Below are positions 8,098 to 15,964 of a stretch of 64,000 nucleotides of DNA, in pieces; positions within the stretch are counted from its first letter, which is position 1, and each line of letters opens with the position of its first letter. Source of the stretch: Nocardioides rubriscoriae (GTDB lineage: Bacteria > Actinomycetota > Actinomycetes > Propionibacteriales > Nocardioidaceae); assembly GCF_008087085.1 (NCBI RefSeq), contig NZ_VIYJ01000003.1, positions 186,001 to 250,000 on the forward strand, given 5' to 3'. The notes under the pieces are model-generated. The model saw only the letters and a list, made by a program, of their open reading frames with translations. It had not been told where the DNA came from and ran no database searches. A program made the position numbers and the translations under genes.

Positions 8098-9513
8098 TCA
8101 GGCGGAGACGGTCTGCGCGGCCTCCGCCTGGCCCGCGCGCTGGTGCACGTGGGGGACCAGCGCGGTGATCACGAGGCCGACGAAGGCGGCGGCCGCACCG
8201 ATGACGAAGCACAGCTCGAAACCGCTGCGGCCCGACGAGCCGGCGAGCAGCGTGGCCATGACGGCCGCGGCGACGGTCGTGCCGACCGAGCGCGACAGCG
8301 CGTTGACGCCGAGCGCGGACCCAGCCTCGTGGGGCGGGGTCGCACCCATGATGAGGGCCGGCATCGCGGCGTACCCGATGCCGACGCCGGAGCTGATCAC
8401 GATCGAGGCGACGAGCAGCTGCCAGGGGGCGTCCATGAGGAAGGTGGCGACGAGGTAGCCGACCCCGAGCACCGCGGCGCCGGTCATCAGCGTGACCCGA
8501 GGCCCGACGGTGGTCATCATCCGGCTGGAGACGGGGGCGAACACCAGCATCATCAGCCCGCCGGGCGCCATCCAGAGCCCGGCCTGCAGGACCGTCTGAC
8601 CCAGGCCGTAGCCCGTGGACGTGGGCAGCTGCAGCAGCTGGGGCACGACGATGGCCTGCGCCATCATGCCGAAGCCGATGGCGACGGCGGCGACGTTGGT
8701 GAGGAGCACGGGGCGCCGGGCCGTGGCCCGCAGGTCGACCAGCGGCTCGTCCTGGCCGAGCTCGAAGACGGCCCACACGCCGAGCACGACGAGGCCCACG
8801 ACGATCGAGCCGACGGTGCGACCGTCGAGCCAGCCCCACTCGCGGCCCTTGGAGGCACCGAGCAGGACGCCGACCAGGCCGACGGCCAGGCCGGCGGCAC
8901 CGACGAGGTCGACGCGTCCGCCCCGGGCGTCGCGGACCCGGGGGACCAGGGTGAGCAGGCCGACGAGCAGGAGGGCCGCGAACCCGGCGGCCATCCAGAA
9001 CAGGGCGTGGACGTCGAAGGTCTGCACGACCCAGGCGGCCAGCGGCAGGCCGATCGCCCCGCCGACGCCGAGGGTGGCGCTCATGGCGGCGATGCCGGTG
9101 TTGGCCATGTCGGGAGGCACGACCTCGCGGATCAGCGCGATCGCGACCGGGATGAACCCCATCGCCAGGCCCTGCATCGCGCGACCGACCAGCATCGGGG
9201 ACAGGGTGTCGGACAGCGCGCAGACGACGGACCCGGCGGCGAGCATGGCGGCGCTGGAGATGAGCACGACGGGCTTGCCGAACAGGTCGCCGAGCTTGCC
9301 GCTGATCGGCATCGTCACCGCGGCGGCGAGCAGCGTGATCGTCACGACCCAGCCGGCGTTGGACGGCGAGGTGTGCAGCAGCTCGGGCAGCCGGCCCTGG
9401 ATCGGGATCACCAGGGTCTGGGTCAGCGAGGCGCTGAGCCCGCCGAAGCAGAGCACGACGACGGTCAGGAGGGCACGGGAGTCGCGGGCGTCCACGATGT
9501 GTACGGTACACAT
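8098..9513 (-). CDS. MFS drug-efflux transporter (DHA2-like, 14 helices)
   Basis: A membrane transporter of 471 residues (465 from the alternative start) with about 14 helices and MFS motifs: GKLGDLFGKP (motif A, loop 2-3), GRAMQGLAMGFIPVAIALIREV and the motif C-like LGVGGAIGLPLAA. DHA2 proteins export drugs and dyes by proton antiport. It is divergent from a marR gene. The ATG at 9513 lies inside a 21-bp perfect palindrome; the in-frame GTG at 9495 is preceded by TACCGT with a seven-base gap and may be the true leaderless start, which would leave the operator outside the coding sequence. Confidence 0.88.
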   Translation of the reverse strand: MCTVHIVDARDSRALLTVVVLCFGGLSASLTQTLVIPIQGRLPELLHTSPSNAGWVVTITLLAAAVTMPISGKLGDLFGKPVVLISSAAMLAAGSVVCALSDTLSPMLVGRAMQGLAMGFIPVAIALIREVVPPDMANTGIAAMSATLGVGGAIGLPLAAWVVQTFDVHALFWMAAGFAALLLVGLLTLVPRVRDARGGRVDLVGAAGLAVGLVGVLLGASKGREWGWLDGRTVGSIVVGLVVLGVWAVFELGQDEPLVDLRATARRPVLLTNVAAVAIGFGMMAQAIVVPQLLQLPTSTGYGLGQTVLQAGLWMAPGGLMMLVFAPVSSRMMTTVGPRVTLMTGAAVLGVGYLVATFLMDAPWQLLVASIVISSGVGIGYAAMPALIMGATPPHEAGSALGVNALSRSVGTTVAAAVMATLLAGSSGRSGFELCFVIGAAAAFVGLVITALVPHVHQRAGQAEAAQTVSA

Positions 9514-9515
9514 CG
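9495..9515. promoter_or_regulatory. 21-bp perfect palindrome, probable MarR operator
   Basis: CGATGTGTAC-G/C-GTACACATCG is perfectly symmetric around position 9505. It lies between the divergent MFS and marR genes and overlaps -10-like hexamers on both strands (TACGGT on +, TACCGT on -). It is the obvious site for the neighbouring MarR dimer to control both promoters. Confidence 0.7.
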
Positions 9516-9542
9516 GCTCCTCACCTGAAAGAATCCCAGACC

Positions 9543-9995
9543 ATGCCCGCAGACGAGCCGGACCCGCTCGCCGAGGTCGCCGCGCTCGGCGACCAGCTGC
9601 TGCGGCTGCAACGGCGGCGCCGCCACGTCTACGACGGGGTGGTCCTCGAGAACTCCGCCTTCCGGCTGCTCTGGGTGCTCGACGACGGTGAGCCACGCAC
9701 GCTGCGCCAGCTGGCGCACGACCTCGACCTCGAGCAGTCGACGGTCAACCGCCAGGTCAACGCGGCCATCGCCGCCGGCTGGCTCGAGCGCTACGACGTC
9801 GCCGGGAGCGCCAGCCGGCTGGTGCGCCCGACCGCGGCCGGTGCCCAGGCCTACCGCCACGACGGGCTGGTCCGGGCCGGCACGATCCGCGCCGCGCTCG
9901 ACGCGCTCGGGCCCGCGCGGACGGCGTCGGTCATCGAGGGCCTGCGCGCGCTCAACGACGCCTGGGACGGCGTGCTCGAGCGCGACGAGCCTTGA
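9543..9995 (+). CDS. MarR-family transcriptional regulator
   Basis: A 150-residue MarR/SlyA-type winged-helix protein. Helix-turn-helix RQLAHDLDLEQSTVNRQVNAA and the wing around YDVAGSASRLVRPTAAG are visible, flanked by the N- and C-terminal dimerisation helices. MarR repressors release DNA on binding phenolic or other ligands and usually control an adjacent efflux pump, here the divergent MFS transporter. A weak ribosome site (GAAAG) lies about 12 bases before the ATG. Confidence 0.9.
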   Translation: MPADEPDPLAEVAALGDQLLRLQRRRRHVYDGVVLENSAFRLLWVLDDGEPRTLRQLAHDLDLEQSTVNRQVNAAIAAGWLERYDVAGSASRLVRPTAAGAQAYRHDGLVRAGTIRAALDALGPARTASVIEGLRALNDAWDGVLERDEP

Positions 9996-10016
9996 GCCCG
10001 GTGGCGCGATCCCCGG

Positions 10017-10934
10017 TCAGACGGCCGTCGCCGTGTGGGCCGTCGCCCGGGCCAGACCCGGACCGACCGGGCAGCCCGGCGCGAAGGTGCCCATGGCCGA
10101 CAGGTCGGGTGCGACGGTGTAGCTGCGGATGCGCGGGGTGTCGATCGCGTGCCGCAGCCGGCGACGCGGGGGCAGCAGCCCGACCACTCGCGCCCGGGCC
10201 TTGAGCGCGCCGCTGGAGACCCGCTGCACCAGCGGCGGCGCGGCGTCGTAGTCGAACGAGTCGAGCAGCGGCTGGTCCATCAGCGCCCGGCTGAAGAGCC
10301 GGACGCCGGCCGCGGCGGCCCGGGGGTAGAACGACGCCATCAGGTCGAGCGTCGCGTCGGCCACCCGGCGTCCACCCTCGTCGTAGCCGAAGTGCTCGCG
10401 CTCGTAGGCGTCCATCAGGTCGGCGAAGCCCTCGTAGGTCTCGGGGACGTCCTTGATCGCCATCCGCCGTCCGAGCGCCCGGTAGTAGTGGACCGAGGCG
10501 GTCAGCTCGCCCTCGCTGAGCGGTCGCCAGCCGTAGTCGTCGAGCCAGCGCTTGGGCACCACGACGAAGGTGGACAGCACGTAGCGCATGTCGTCGTTGC
10601 TGATGTCGTACATCGCGTGCATCTGGTTGACCCGTCGGATGCCCGCGCGGCCCTCGGGGCTGTCGAAGCCGTGCAGGACCGGCGCCTCCAGGAGTAGGAC
10701 GGTGTCGTCGTAGCGCTTCTGGCAGGCCGTGGTGAACCCACCGGTCGCGTCGAGGAGCCGCCCGATGCTCGGCACGGCGTAGGTGCGGAAGAGCGCGAGG
10801 CTGAGGGACTGGTTGAGGTCCCACGGGAACTCCGACATCAGCAGCGACCGGTAGATCGCGACGCAGTCGGCCTCCGGGTCGAGACCGGCGCTGCGGTCGG
10901 CCGACTTGTAGGACGGTAGGTGCACCCGCTTCAT
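10017..10934 (-). CDS. Oxygenase MpaB-like / DUF2236 protein
   Basis: A 305-residue protein of the MpaB/Lcp-like (formerly DUF2236) family, whose characterised members are haem-dependent oxygenases acting on terpenoid chains or rubber. The recognisable core is the helix RVNQMHAMYDISNDDMRYVLSTF with conserved His and Asp residues, followed by YGWRPLSEGE. I chose the ATG at 10934; the upstream ORF extension is Arg-rich and unlikely to be translated. It is a separate unit, on the strand opposite to marR and 42 bp upstream of a secreted phosphoesterase gene's end. Substrate unknown. Confidence 0.75.
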   Translation of the reverse strand: MKRVHLPSYKSADRSAGLDPEADCVAIYRSLLMSEFPWDLNQSLSLALFRTYAVPSIGRLLDATGGFTTACQKRYDDTVLLLEAPVLHGFDSPEGRAGIRRVNQMHAMYDISNDDMRYVLSTFVVVPKRWLDDYGWRPLSEGELTASVHYYRALGRRMAIKDVPETYEGFADLMDAYEREHFGYDEGGRRVADATLDLMASFYPRAAAAGVRLFSRALMDQPLLDSFDYDAAPPLVQRVSSGALKARARVVGLLPPRRRLRHAIDTPRIRSYTVAPDLSAMGTFAPGCPVGPGLARATAHTATAV

Positions 10935-10975
10935 GCGACGTGAGCGTACGCCGGACCGCACCGCGGGCGCACCCG

Positions 10976-12568
10976 TCAGTCCACGCGTGAGTCGACCGGG
11001 GTCAGGATGCCGCTGGTGTCGACGACCCCGTCGTCGTGCAGGCTCGCGGTGCCGATCACCAGGGGCGCCCGCTGGGTGGTCAGCTCGCCGTAGAGCCCGG
11101 AGCGCCGGGTCTCCCAGAGTCGCTCGCCGACGTCGCGGCGCCGGATGTCGTAGTCGCGCAGCGTGAGGTAGAGGTTGTCGCCGTAGAAGTCGAGGACCAG
11201 GGCGGTGGTCAGACCGAACTGGAACGCGCCGCCGTGGCTGACCTGGACGATGTCGTCACGGGCGACGAGCTGGGTGTCGTGCACCTCGCCGCTGAGGTAG
11301 AGGTCGACGTCGTAGCGACGCAGGACCTTCCACAGGGCCGACCGGGTGCCGCCCTCGTAGTGCAGGGCGCTGGACGCGCGGTGGCGGACCGGGAACACGA
11401 TCGGCACGTGGCTCTCGACGATCGTCCACGTCACCTGGTCGCGCTGGGCCTTGGCCAGGACCTGGGTGAGCCACCGCAGCTGCTGGGGGTCGAGGCGGAT
11501 CCGGACGCCGTCGCGGGTGACGTCGAAGACGTCGAGCGAGACGACCTGCACGTCGGGGGAGGGGCGCGCGGCCCAGGCCGTGCCTCGCGCCGGGCCGGGC
11601 GGGCGCTCGCCGTAGCGCGGGGTGCCGTCGGCGTCGGTGGTGAACTGGCGGGCGAACTCGCTGCGGAAGGTCGCGGCGAGGTCGCGCTTGCCGGGGCCGA
11701 ACGGGTTGTCGCCCAGCTCGTGGTCGCCGATCGAGGGGAACACCGCGAGGCCGTGGTCGTCGAAGCGCTGCTGCCACTGGGGGTAGTAGGTGCGCGCGGC
11801 GCTGCGCACCGCGGCCCGCTTGTCGGCCAGCGTGCCCACCGGGCCGAACGTGCCGGTGTCCTGGTCGTCGGCGCCCCAGCGGCCGTTGACCAGGTCGCCG
11901 GCCACGAGCACGGCGGCCGGGTCGAGCGCGGCCCAGTCGTCGAGGACCAGGCCGAGGGCCGCGTCGTACGACGCGTTGGTGCCGTTGGTCGAGCGGCTGG
12001 GGTCCCAGCGGTTGGGGCCCCGGGAGAGGTCGCCGACGTCGGCGTTGAGGAAGTCGGGGCTCGACAGCAGCCGTGTGTCGGGGGTGAGGTCGGAGGCGCT
12101 CGTGACGACCCGCTCGGGCAGGGAGCCGGTGCTCGTCGCGCTGTCGGTGCGGGTCGTGACGCTGCCGCCGACCCGCGAGGCGACCCCGCCGTCGACGATC
12201 GCGGTGAAGGTCAGTGCCGTGGTGTCGCCGTCGAGCTCGCAGACCAGGGTGCGGCCGTCGAGGTAGGAGTGGAGGTTCTTGACCGTGCTCTGCTCGCAGG
12301 GGTCCGGGATCGCGACCGGGTAGGCGTTGCGCAGCTCGACGCGGACCCGTCGGGTGCCCTGGTCGGTGGTGACGCGGCCGGTGACGAGGCTGCCTCCCGC
12401 GGTCACGGCGACGCCGTCGGTCCACACGGCGACCGTGGGGGCGGCCCGGCCCCCGGCAGACGCCTCCTGGGCCTGGGCCGCGAAGGGCCGACCGCTGCAC
12501 GCGGTCGGGACGGTGGCCAGCGCGACGGCCAGCAGGGCGCCGAGGCAGCGGTGTGCGGTGGTGCTCAC
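10976..12568 (-). CDS. Secreted metallophosphoesterase
   Basis: A 530-residue exported calcineurin-like phosphoesterase. From the GTG at 12568 it begins with a signal peptide (TTAHRCLGALLAVALATVPTAC); the Cys could be a lipid site but the box lacks the usual Leu/Val at -3. A beta-rich domain (about 40-150) precedes the catalytic domain, where motifs are VAGDLVNG, SIGDHELGDN, VESHVP and SGEVHDTQ. The first metal motif is degenerate (SPDFLNADVGDL in place of DxH), and GDHE and GEVH replace the usual GNHE/GHxH. Substrate unknown. Confidence 0.78.
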   Translation of the reverse strand: MSTTAHRCLGALLAVALATVPTACSGRPFAAQAQEASAGGRAAPTVAVWTDGVAVTAGGSLVTGRVTTDQGTRRVRVELRNAYPVAIPDPCEQSTVKNLHSYLDGRTLVCELDGDTTALTFTAIVDGGVASRVGGSVTTRTDSATSTGSLPERVVTSASDLTPDTRLLSSPDFLNADVGDLSRGPNRWDPSRSTNGTNASYDAALGLVLDDWAALDPAAVLVAGDLVNGRWGADDQDTGTFGPVGTLADKRAAVRSAARTYYPQWQQRFDDHGLAVFPSIGDHELGDNPFGPGKRDLAATFRSEFARQFTTDADGTPRYGERPPGPARGTAWAARPSPDVQVVSLDVFDVTRDGVRIRLDPQQLRWLTQVLAKAQRDQVTWTIVESHVPIVFPVRHRASSALHYEGGTRSALWKVLRRYDVDLYLSGEVHDTQLVARDDIVQVSHGGAFQFGLTTALVLDFYGDNLYLTLRDYDIRRRDVGERLWETRRSGLYGELTTQRAPLVIGTASLHDDGVVDTSGILTPVDSRVD

Positions 12569-12664
12569 CCTCGTCCTCCTCGTCCTCCTCGCCGGCTCCC
12601 GGTCGTGTCGTGGGCGCCCGCGTGCAGGGAGGGACCCCATGTCCGGCGTCGATCCTACCGAGGC

Positions 12665-13432
12665 TCAGCCACGGGCACGGCCGATGACCGCGGTCGCCTC
12701 GAGATCGGGGTCCTCGGCGACGGCCGGCTCCAGGCCGGCGGCGGCCATCACCGCCGTCATCGCGTCGACCTGCATGGGGGCGACCTCGACGACGTAGAGG
12801 CCGCCCGGGGCCAGCCAGGTCGTCGCGTCGGCGGCCACCCGGCGGTGGACGTCGAGCCCGTCGCCGCCGCCGTCGAGGGACAGGCGGCGCTCGTGGTCGC
12901 GGGCCTCCGACGGCATCTGGTCGATCTCGTCGGACGGCACGTACGGCGCGTTGACCATCAGCACGTCGACCCGGCCCCGCAGGTGGTGCGGGAGCACGTC
13001 GAAGAGGTCGCCCTCGTGCACCCGGTCGGGCCCGAGGTGCGCGAGGTTGACCCGGGCGCAGGCGACGGCGTCGGGGTCGAGGTCGGCGGCGTGCCCGTCG
13101 AGGTCGGGACGCCGGGAGACCAGTGCGGCCAGCAGCGCCCCGCTGCCGCAGCACAGGTCGACAACGGTGCCGCCCTCGGGGGCGAGCCGGTCGGCGAGCT
13201 CGACGAGCAGCAGGGTCCGCCGGCGCGGCACGAAGACACCGTCGGCGACGACGACCCGCAGGCCGTCGAGCTCGGCCCAGCCGAGCAGGTGCTCGAGGGG
13301 GCGACCCGCGACGCGCTCGCGGACGAGCCGCTCGAGCTCGGCACCGTCGCCTTCGGCCGCCTCGACCAGCAGCACCGCCTCGTCCTCGGCGTACACGCAG
13401 CCTGCGGCGCGCAGCCGCTCGACGAGGTCCAT
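12665..13432 (-). CDS. PrmC-related protein-(glutamine-N5) methyltransferase
   Basis: A 255-residue class I SAM methyltransferase of the HemK/PrmC type. It has the helical N-terminal release-factor-binding-like domain, the PrmC linker (RPLEHLLGWAELDGLRV and FVPRRRT), and SAM motif I VVDLCCGSGALLAAL. The substrate-binding tetrapeptide is NAPY instead of the NPPY of true PrmC, and is followed by VPSDEI; this marks the actinobacterial PrmC-related subfamily of unknown substrate. It is probably not the enzyme that methylates release factors. The gene is monocistronic and divergent from the flavin oxidoreductase. Confidence 0.82.
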   Translation of the reverse strand: MDLVERLRAAGCVYAEDEAVLLVEAAEGDGAELERLVRERVAGRPLEHLLGWAELDGLRVVVADGVFVPRRRTLLLVELADRLAPEGGTVVDLCCGSGALLAALVSRRPDLDGHAADLDPDAVACARVNLAHLGPDRVHEGDLFDVLPHHLRGRVDVLMVNAPYVPSDEIDQMPSEARDHERRLSLDGGGDGLDVHRRVAADATTWLAPGGLYVVEVAPMQVDAMTAVMAAAGLEPAVAEDPDLEATAVIGRARG

Positions 13433-13462
13433 GGCCGCGACTCTAGGGATGCCCGACGAAAC

Positions 13463-13476
13463 TAGAACAGGTTACA
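13463..13476. promoter_or_regulatory. KstR-like site before the flavin oxidoreductase
   Basis: TAGAACAGGTTACA matches TnnAACnnGTTnnA, the consensus described for the mycobacterial cholesterol regulator KstR. It overlaps a -10 hexamer TACAGT (13473-13478), six bases before the ATG. A second match occurs at 20422-20435. Regulator identity is inferred. Confidence 0.5.
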
Positions 13477-13484
13477 GTTCCGGG

Positions 13485-14759
13485 ATGGTCGTCCCGGACG
13501 TCTTCGCCCCCGCCACCCTCGGCCCCGTCACGCTGCGCAACCGCACCGTCAAGGCCGCCACCTTCGAGGGGCGGACCCCCGAGGGTCAGGTCACCGACGG
13601 GCTGGTCGACTACCACCTCGCGGTGGCGCGCGGCGGCATCGGGCTGACCACCGTCGCCTACCTCGCGGTCGCCCCCGAGGGGCGCACCCACCGGGAGCAG
13701 GTCGTCGTCGGCGACGCGACCGCGGCCGGGCTGGCCCGGCTCGCCGACGCCGTCCACGACGCGGGGGCGGCGATCGCCGGTCAGGTGGGCCACGCGGGCC
13801 CGGTCGCCAACGGCCGCTCCAACGGGGTGCGCGCGCTCGCGGCGAGCCGGATGCCGAGCCCGCTGTCGATGCAGATGGTGCGCACGGCGAGCGAGAAGGA
13901 CCTGACCCGCATCACCCGCGCCTACGTCGCCACCGCCCGCACCCTGGTCGGCGCGGGCTTCGACGTGCTCGAGCTCCACATGGCGCACTCCTACCTGGTC
14001 TCGTCCTTCCTGGCGCCGGGCCTCAACAAGCGGCGCGACCGGTGGGGCGGCCCGCTGGAGCACCGCGCGCGGCTGGCGCGCCAGGTCGCGCGAGCGGTGC
14101 GCGAGGAGGTCGGCGACGAGTGCGCGGTGACCGCGAAGGTGTCGTTGGGCGACGGGTTCCGCGGCGGGGTCACGACCGACGAGGGGATCGAGGTCGCCCG
14201 CCTGCTGGAGGTCGACGGCCACCTCGACGCCCTGCAGCTGTCGGGCGGGTCGTCGCTGATGAACCCGATGTACCTCTTCCGCGGCGACGTGCCGCACGCC
14301 GAGTTCGCCGCGACCATGCCCCCGCTCGTGCGGTGGGGCATGAGGACGCCGATGGGTCGGTCGTTCCTGAAGTCCTACGACTTCGAGGAGGCCTACTTCC
14401 GCGAGCGCGCCCTGCGCTTCCGCGAAGCCCTCACGCTGCCGCTGATGCTGCTCGGCGGGATCAACCGCCGCGAGACCATGGAGCAGGCGATGGCCGACGG
14501 GTTCGACTTCGTCGCCATGGGCCGCGCGGTGCTGCGCGAGCCCGACCTGGTCAACCGCCTCGCCGCCGGCAGCACCCAGCCGGGCAAGTGCATCCACTGC
14601 AACCGGTGCATGCCGACGATCTACTCCGGCACGCGCTGCCCCGTCGTCACGCCGTCGCCCTCGGGCACGATGTCGCTGGGCACCGTGCGCCTGGCCGAGC
14701 GCAGCAGCGCCGCCGACACCAGCACCCCCGCGGCGAGCACTCCGAACGCCGGCCGGTAG
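13485..14759 (+). CDS. NADH:flavin oxidoreductase (Old Yellow Enzyme family)
   Basis: A 424-residue flavoprotein with an OYE TIM barrel: N-terminal LGPVTLRNRTVKAATFEG, the substrate-binding HMAHSYLVSSFL with the active-site His region, LNKRRDRWGG, and FMN-binding LGGINRRETMEQAM with DFVAMGRAVLREP. The C-terminal CIHCNRCMP-x9-C segment is the 4Fe-4S motif of the dienoyl-CoA reductase-like subgroup. The family reduces activated alkenes. About 35 residues after the last Cys are read from DNA antisense to the MFS gene next door, giving a 139-bp convergent overlap; that tail looks non-homologous. The KstR-like site suggests a steroid role. Confidence 0.85.
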   Translation: MVVPDVFAPATLGPVTLRNRTVKAATFEGRTPEGQVTDGLVDYHLAVARGGIGLTTVAYLAVAPEGRTHREQVVVGDATAAGLARLADAVHDAGAAIAGQVGHAGPVANGRSNGVRALAASRMPSPLSMQMVRTASEKDLTRITRAYVATARTLVGAGFDVLELHMAHSYLVSSFLAPGLNKRRDRWGGPLEHRARLARQVARAVREEVGDECAVTAKVSLGDGFRGGVTTDEGIEVARLLEVDGHLDALQLSGGSSLMNPMYLFRGDVPHAEFAATMPPLVRWGMRTPMGRSFLKSYDFEEAYFRERALRFREALTLPLMLLGGINRRETMEQAMADGFDFVAMGRAVLREPDLVNRLAAGSTQPGKCIHCNRCMPTIYSGTRCPVVTPSPSGTMSLGTVRLAERSSAADTSTPAASTPNAGR

Positions 14760-15889
14760 CCCGCGCTCTCGCCGAGCCGGGCGACGGGCACCGACAAGAA
14801 CGCGCCGAGCCCGCACACCAGCAGCGTCCAGCCGTAGGCCTGGGTACGCACCGAGGCCGGCACCAGGCGCCCGACCAGGGGGTAGAACGCCGGCTGCCAG
14901 GCGCCCATGCCGACCCCGACGACCACCGTCGCCGCGACGCTCGGCACCGCCCACGGGGTCACGGCCAGCAGCAGCAGCCCGACCGCGGTGGCGAGCACGC
15001 CGGCGGCCATCACGACCGGCAGACGCTCCCACTGGTCGCGGGCGACGGCGCGCCCGGACGCGCGGGCGCCCAGGACGATCCCGAGGACCGTCCCCACGCC
15101 GTACGTCGTCTGCACGAGTCCGCGACCGAGCGTGTCGAAGCCGTGCTCGCGCTCGAAGAACAGCGACAGCAGCTGGGTGATGGTCAAGAACGCCGCCCCG
15201 AGCAGGAAGCCGGCCGCCCAGCAGCGGCGGATGGTCGCGGGCCGGGCCACGAGCCGCCGGGCCTCGCGCAGGGTCGGGCGCGCGGCCGTGGCGTCCGTGA
15301 AGGGGCTCGCGCCGCGACGGGCGGGCTCCCGGAGCCGAGCCGCGGCGACCAGCAGCAGCCAGGTCGGCACGGCGATGACCACGAAGGTCCAGCGCCACCC
15401 CAGCACCAGCCCGATCCCGCCGACGACCAGGCCGAGGGCGGTGCTGACGGGAGTGGCCGAGCGGTGCCACTGGAAGGCGCGCGGCTGGTCGCGTGGTTCG
15501 TAGTAGTCGGCGATCAGGCTCGGGTGCACGACCTCGTTGGAGGTGCGCGCGATGCCCGACGCGGCGCGGGCGACCAGGACGACCCACAGCGCCCAGGCCA
15601 GGCCGGTCAGCACCGACATCAGGCTCCAGACGAGCGCGGCGACCACGACGATGCGCACCCGGGAGGTCCGGTCGCCCAGCCAGCCGAGGGGCAGCGCGCC
15701 GAGCATGATGCACAACCCGGCCACCGCCCCGACCCCGACCACCTGCGCGTCGGTGAGCCCGAAGGCGTCGCGGATCTCGGGGGTGAAGGCCGCGAAGGCG
15801 AGCCGGTCGAGCTCGTCGACCAGGTTGAGCCCGAAGAGCACCAGGACCGGGGAGGTACGCCACCCGGCGCGGGGTCCGGGCTGCGACAT
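14621..15889 (-). CDS. MFS transporter
   Basis: A 422-residue major facilitator with 12 predicted helices. It opens with VLVLFGLNLVDELDRLAF (helix 1); motif A after helix 2 is LGWLGDRTSRVRI and helix 4 contains ARAASGIARTS. The subgroup resembles spinster-like/lipid or organic-acid permeases, so the substrate is open. On the - strand TTGACA, an 18-base spacer, CAGAAT and six bases precede the ATG, a good leaderless promoter. It is divergent from the sulfatase, and its 3' end runs 139 bp into the flavin oxidoreductase on the other strand. A role in uptake of the sulfatase product is inference. Confidence 0.85.
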   Translation of the reverse strand: MSQPGPRAGWRTSPVLVLFGLNLVDELDRLAFAAFTPEIRDAFGLTDAQVVGVGAVAGLCIMLGALPLGWLGDRTSRVRIVVVAALVWSLMSVLTGLAWALWVVLVARAASGIARTSNEVVHPSLIADYYEPRDQPRAFQWHRSATPVSTALGLVVGGIGLVLGWRWTFVVIAVPTWLLLVAAARLREPARRGASPFTDATAARPTLREARRLVARPATIRRCWAAGFLLGAAFLTITQLLSLFFEREHGFDTLGRGLVQTTYGVGTVLGIVLGARASGRAVARDQWERLPVVMAAGVLATAVGLLLLAVTPWAVPSVAATVVVGVGMGAWQPAFYPLVGRLVPASVRTQAYGWTLLVCGLGAFLSVPVARLGESAGYRPAFGVLAAGVLVSAALLRSARRTVPSDIVPEGDGVTTGQRVPE

Positions 15890-15964
15890 GGGCGGATTCT
15901 GTGTCAGTCGACTGCCAAGTGTCAACGGGTTGTCATTTCGGCCCGTGACCCTCAAGGTGTGCCC
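15890..15964. promoter_or_regulatory. Divergent MFS / sulfatase promoter region
   Basis: Holds back-to-back promoters: TTGACA-N18-CAGAAT-N6-ATG on the - strand and TTGTCA-N17-CAAGGT-N6-ATG on the + strand. A near-perfect palindrome TGTCAACGGGTTGTCA (15920-15935) covers the -35 boxes and shares the AACnnGTT core of the two KstR-like sites; CAGTCGACTG lies beside it. Possible operator for the TetR encoded at 18266 or a KstR-like protein. Confidence 0.5.
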
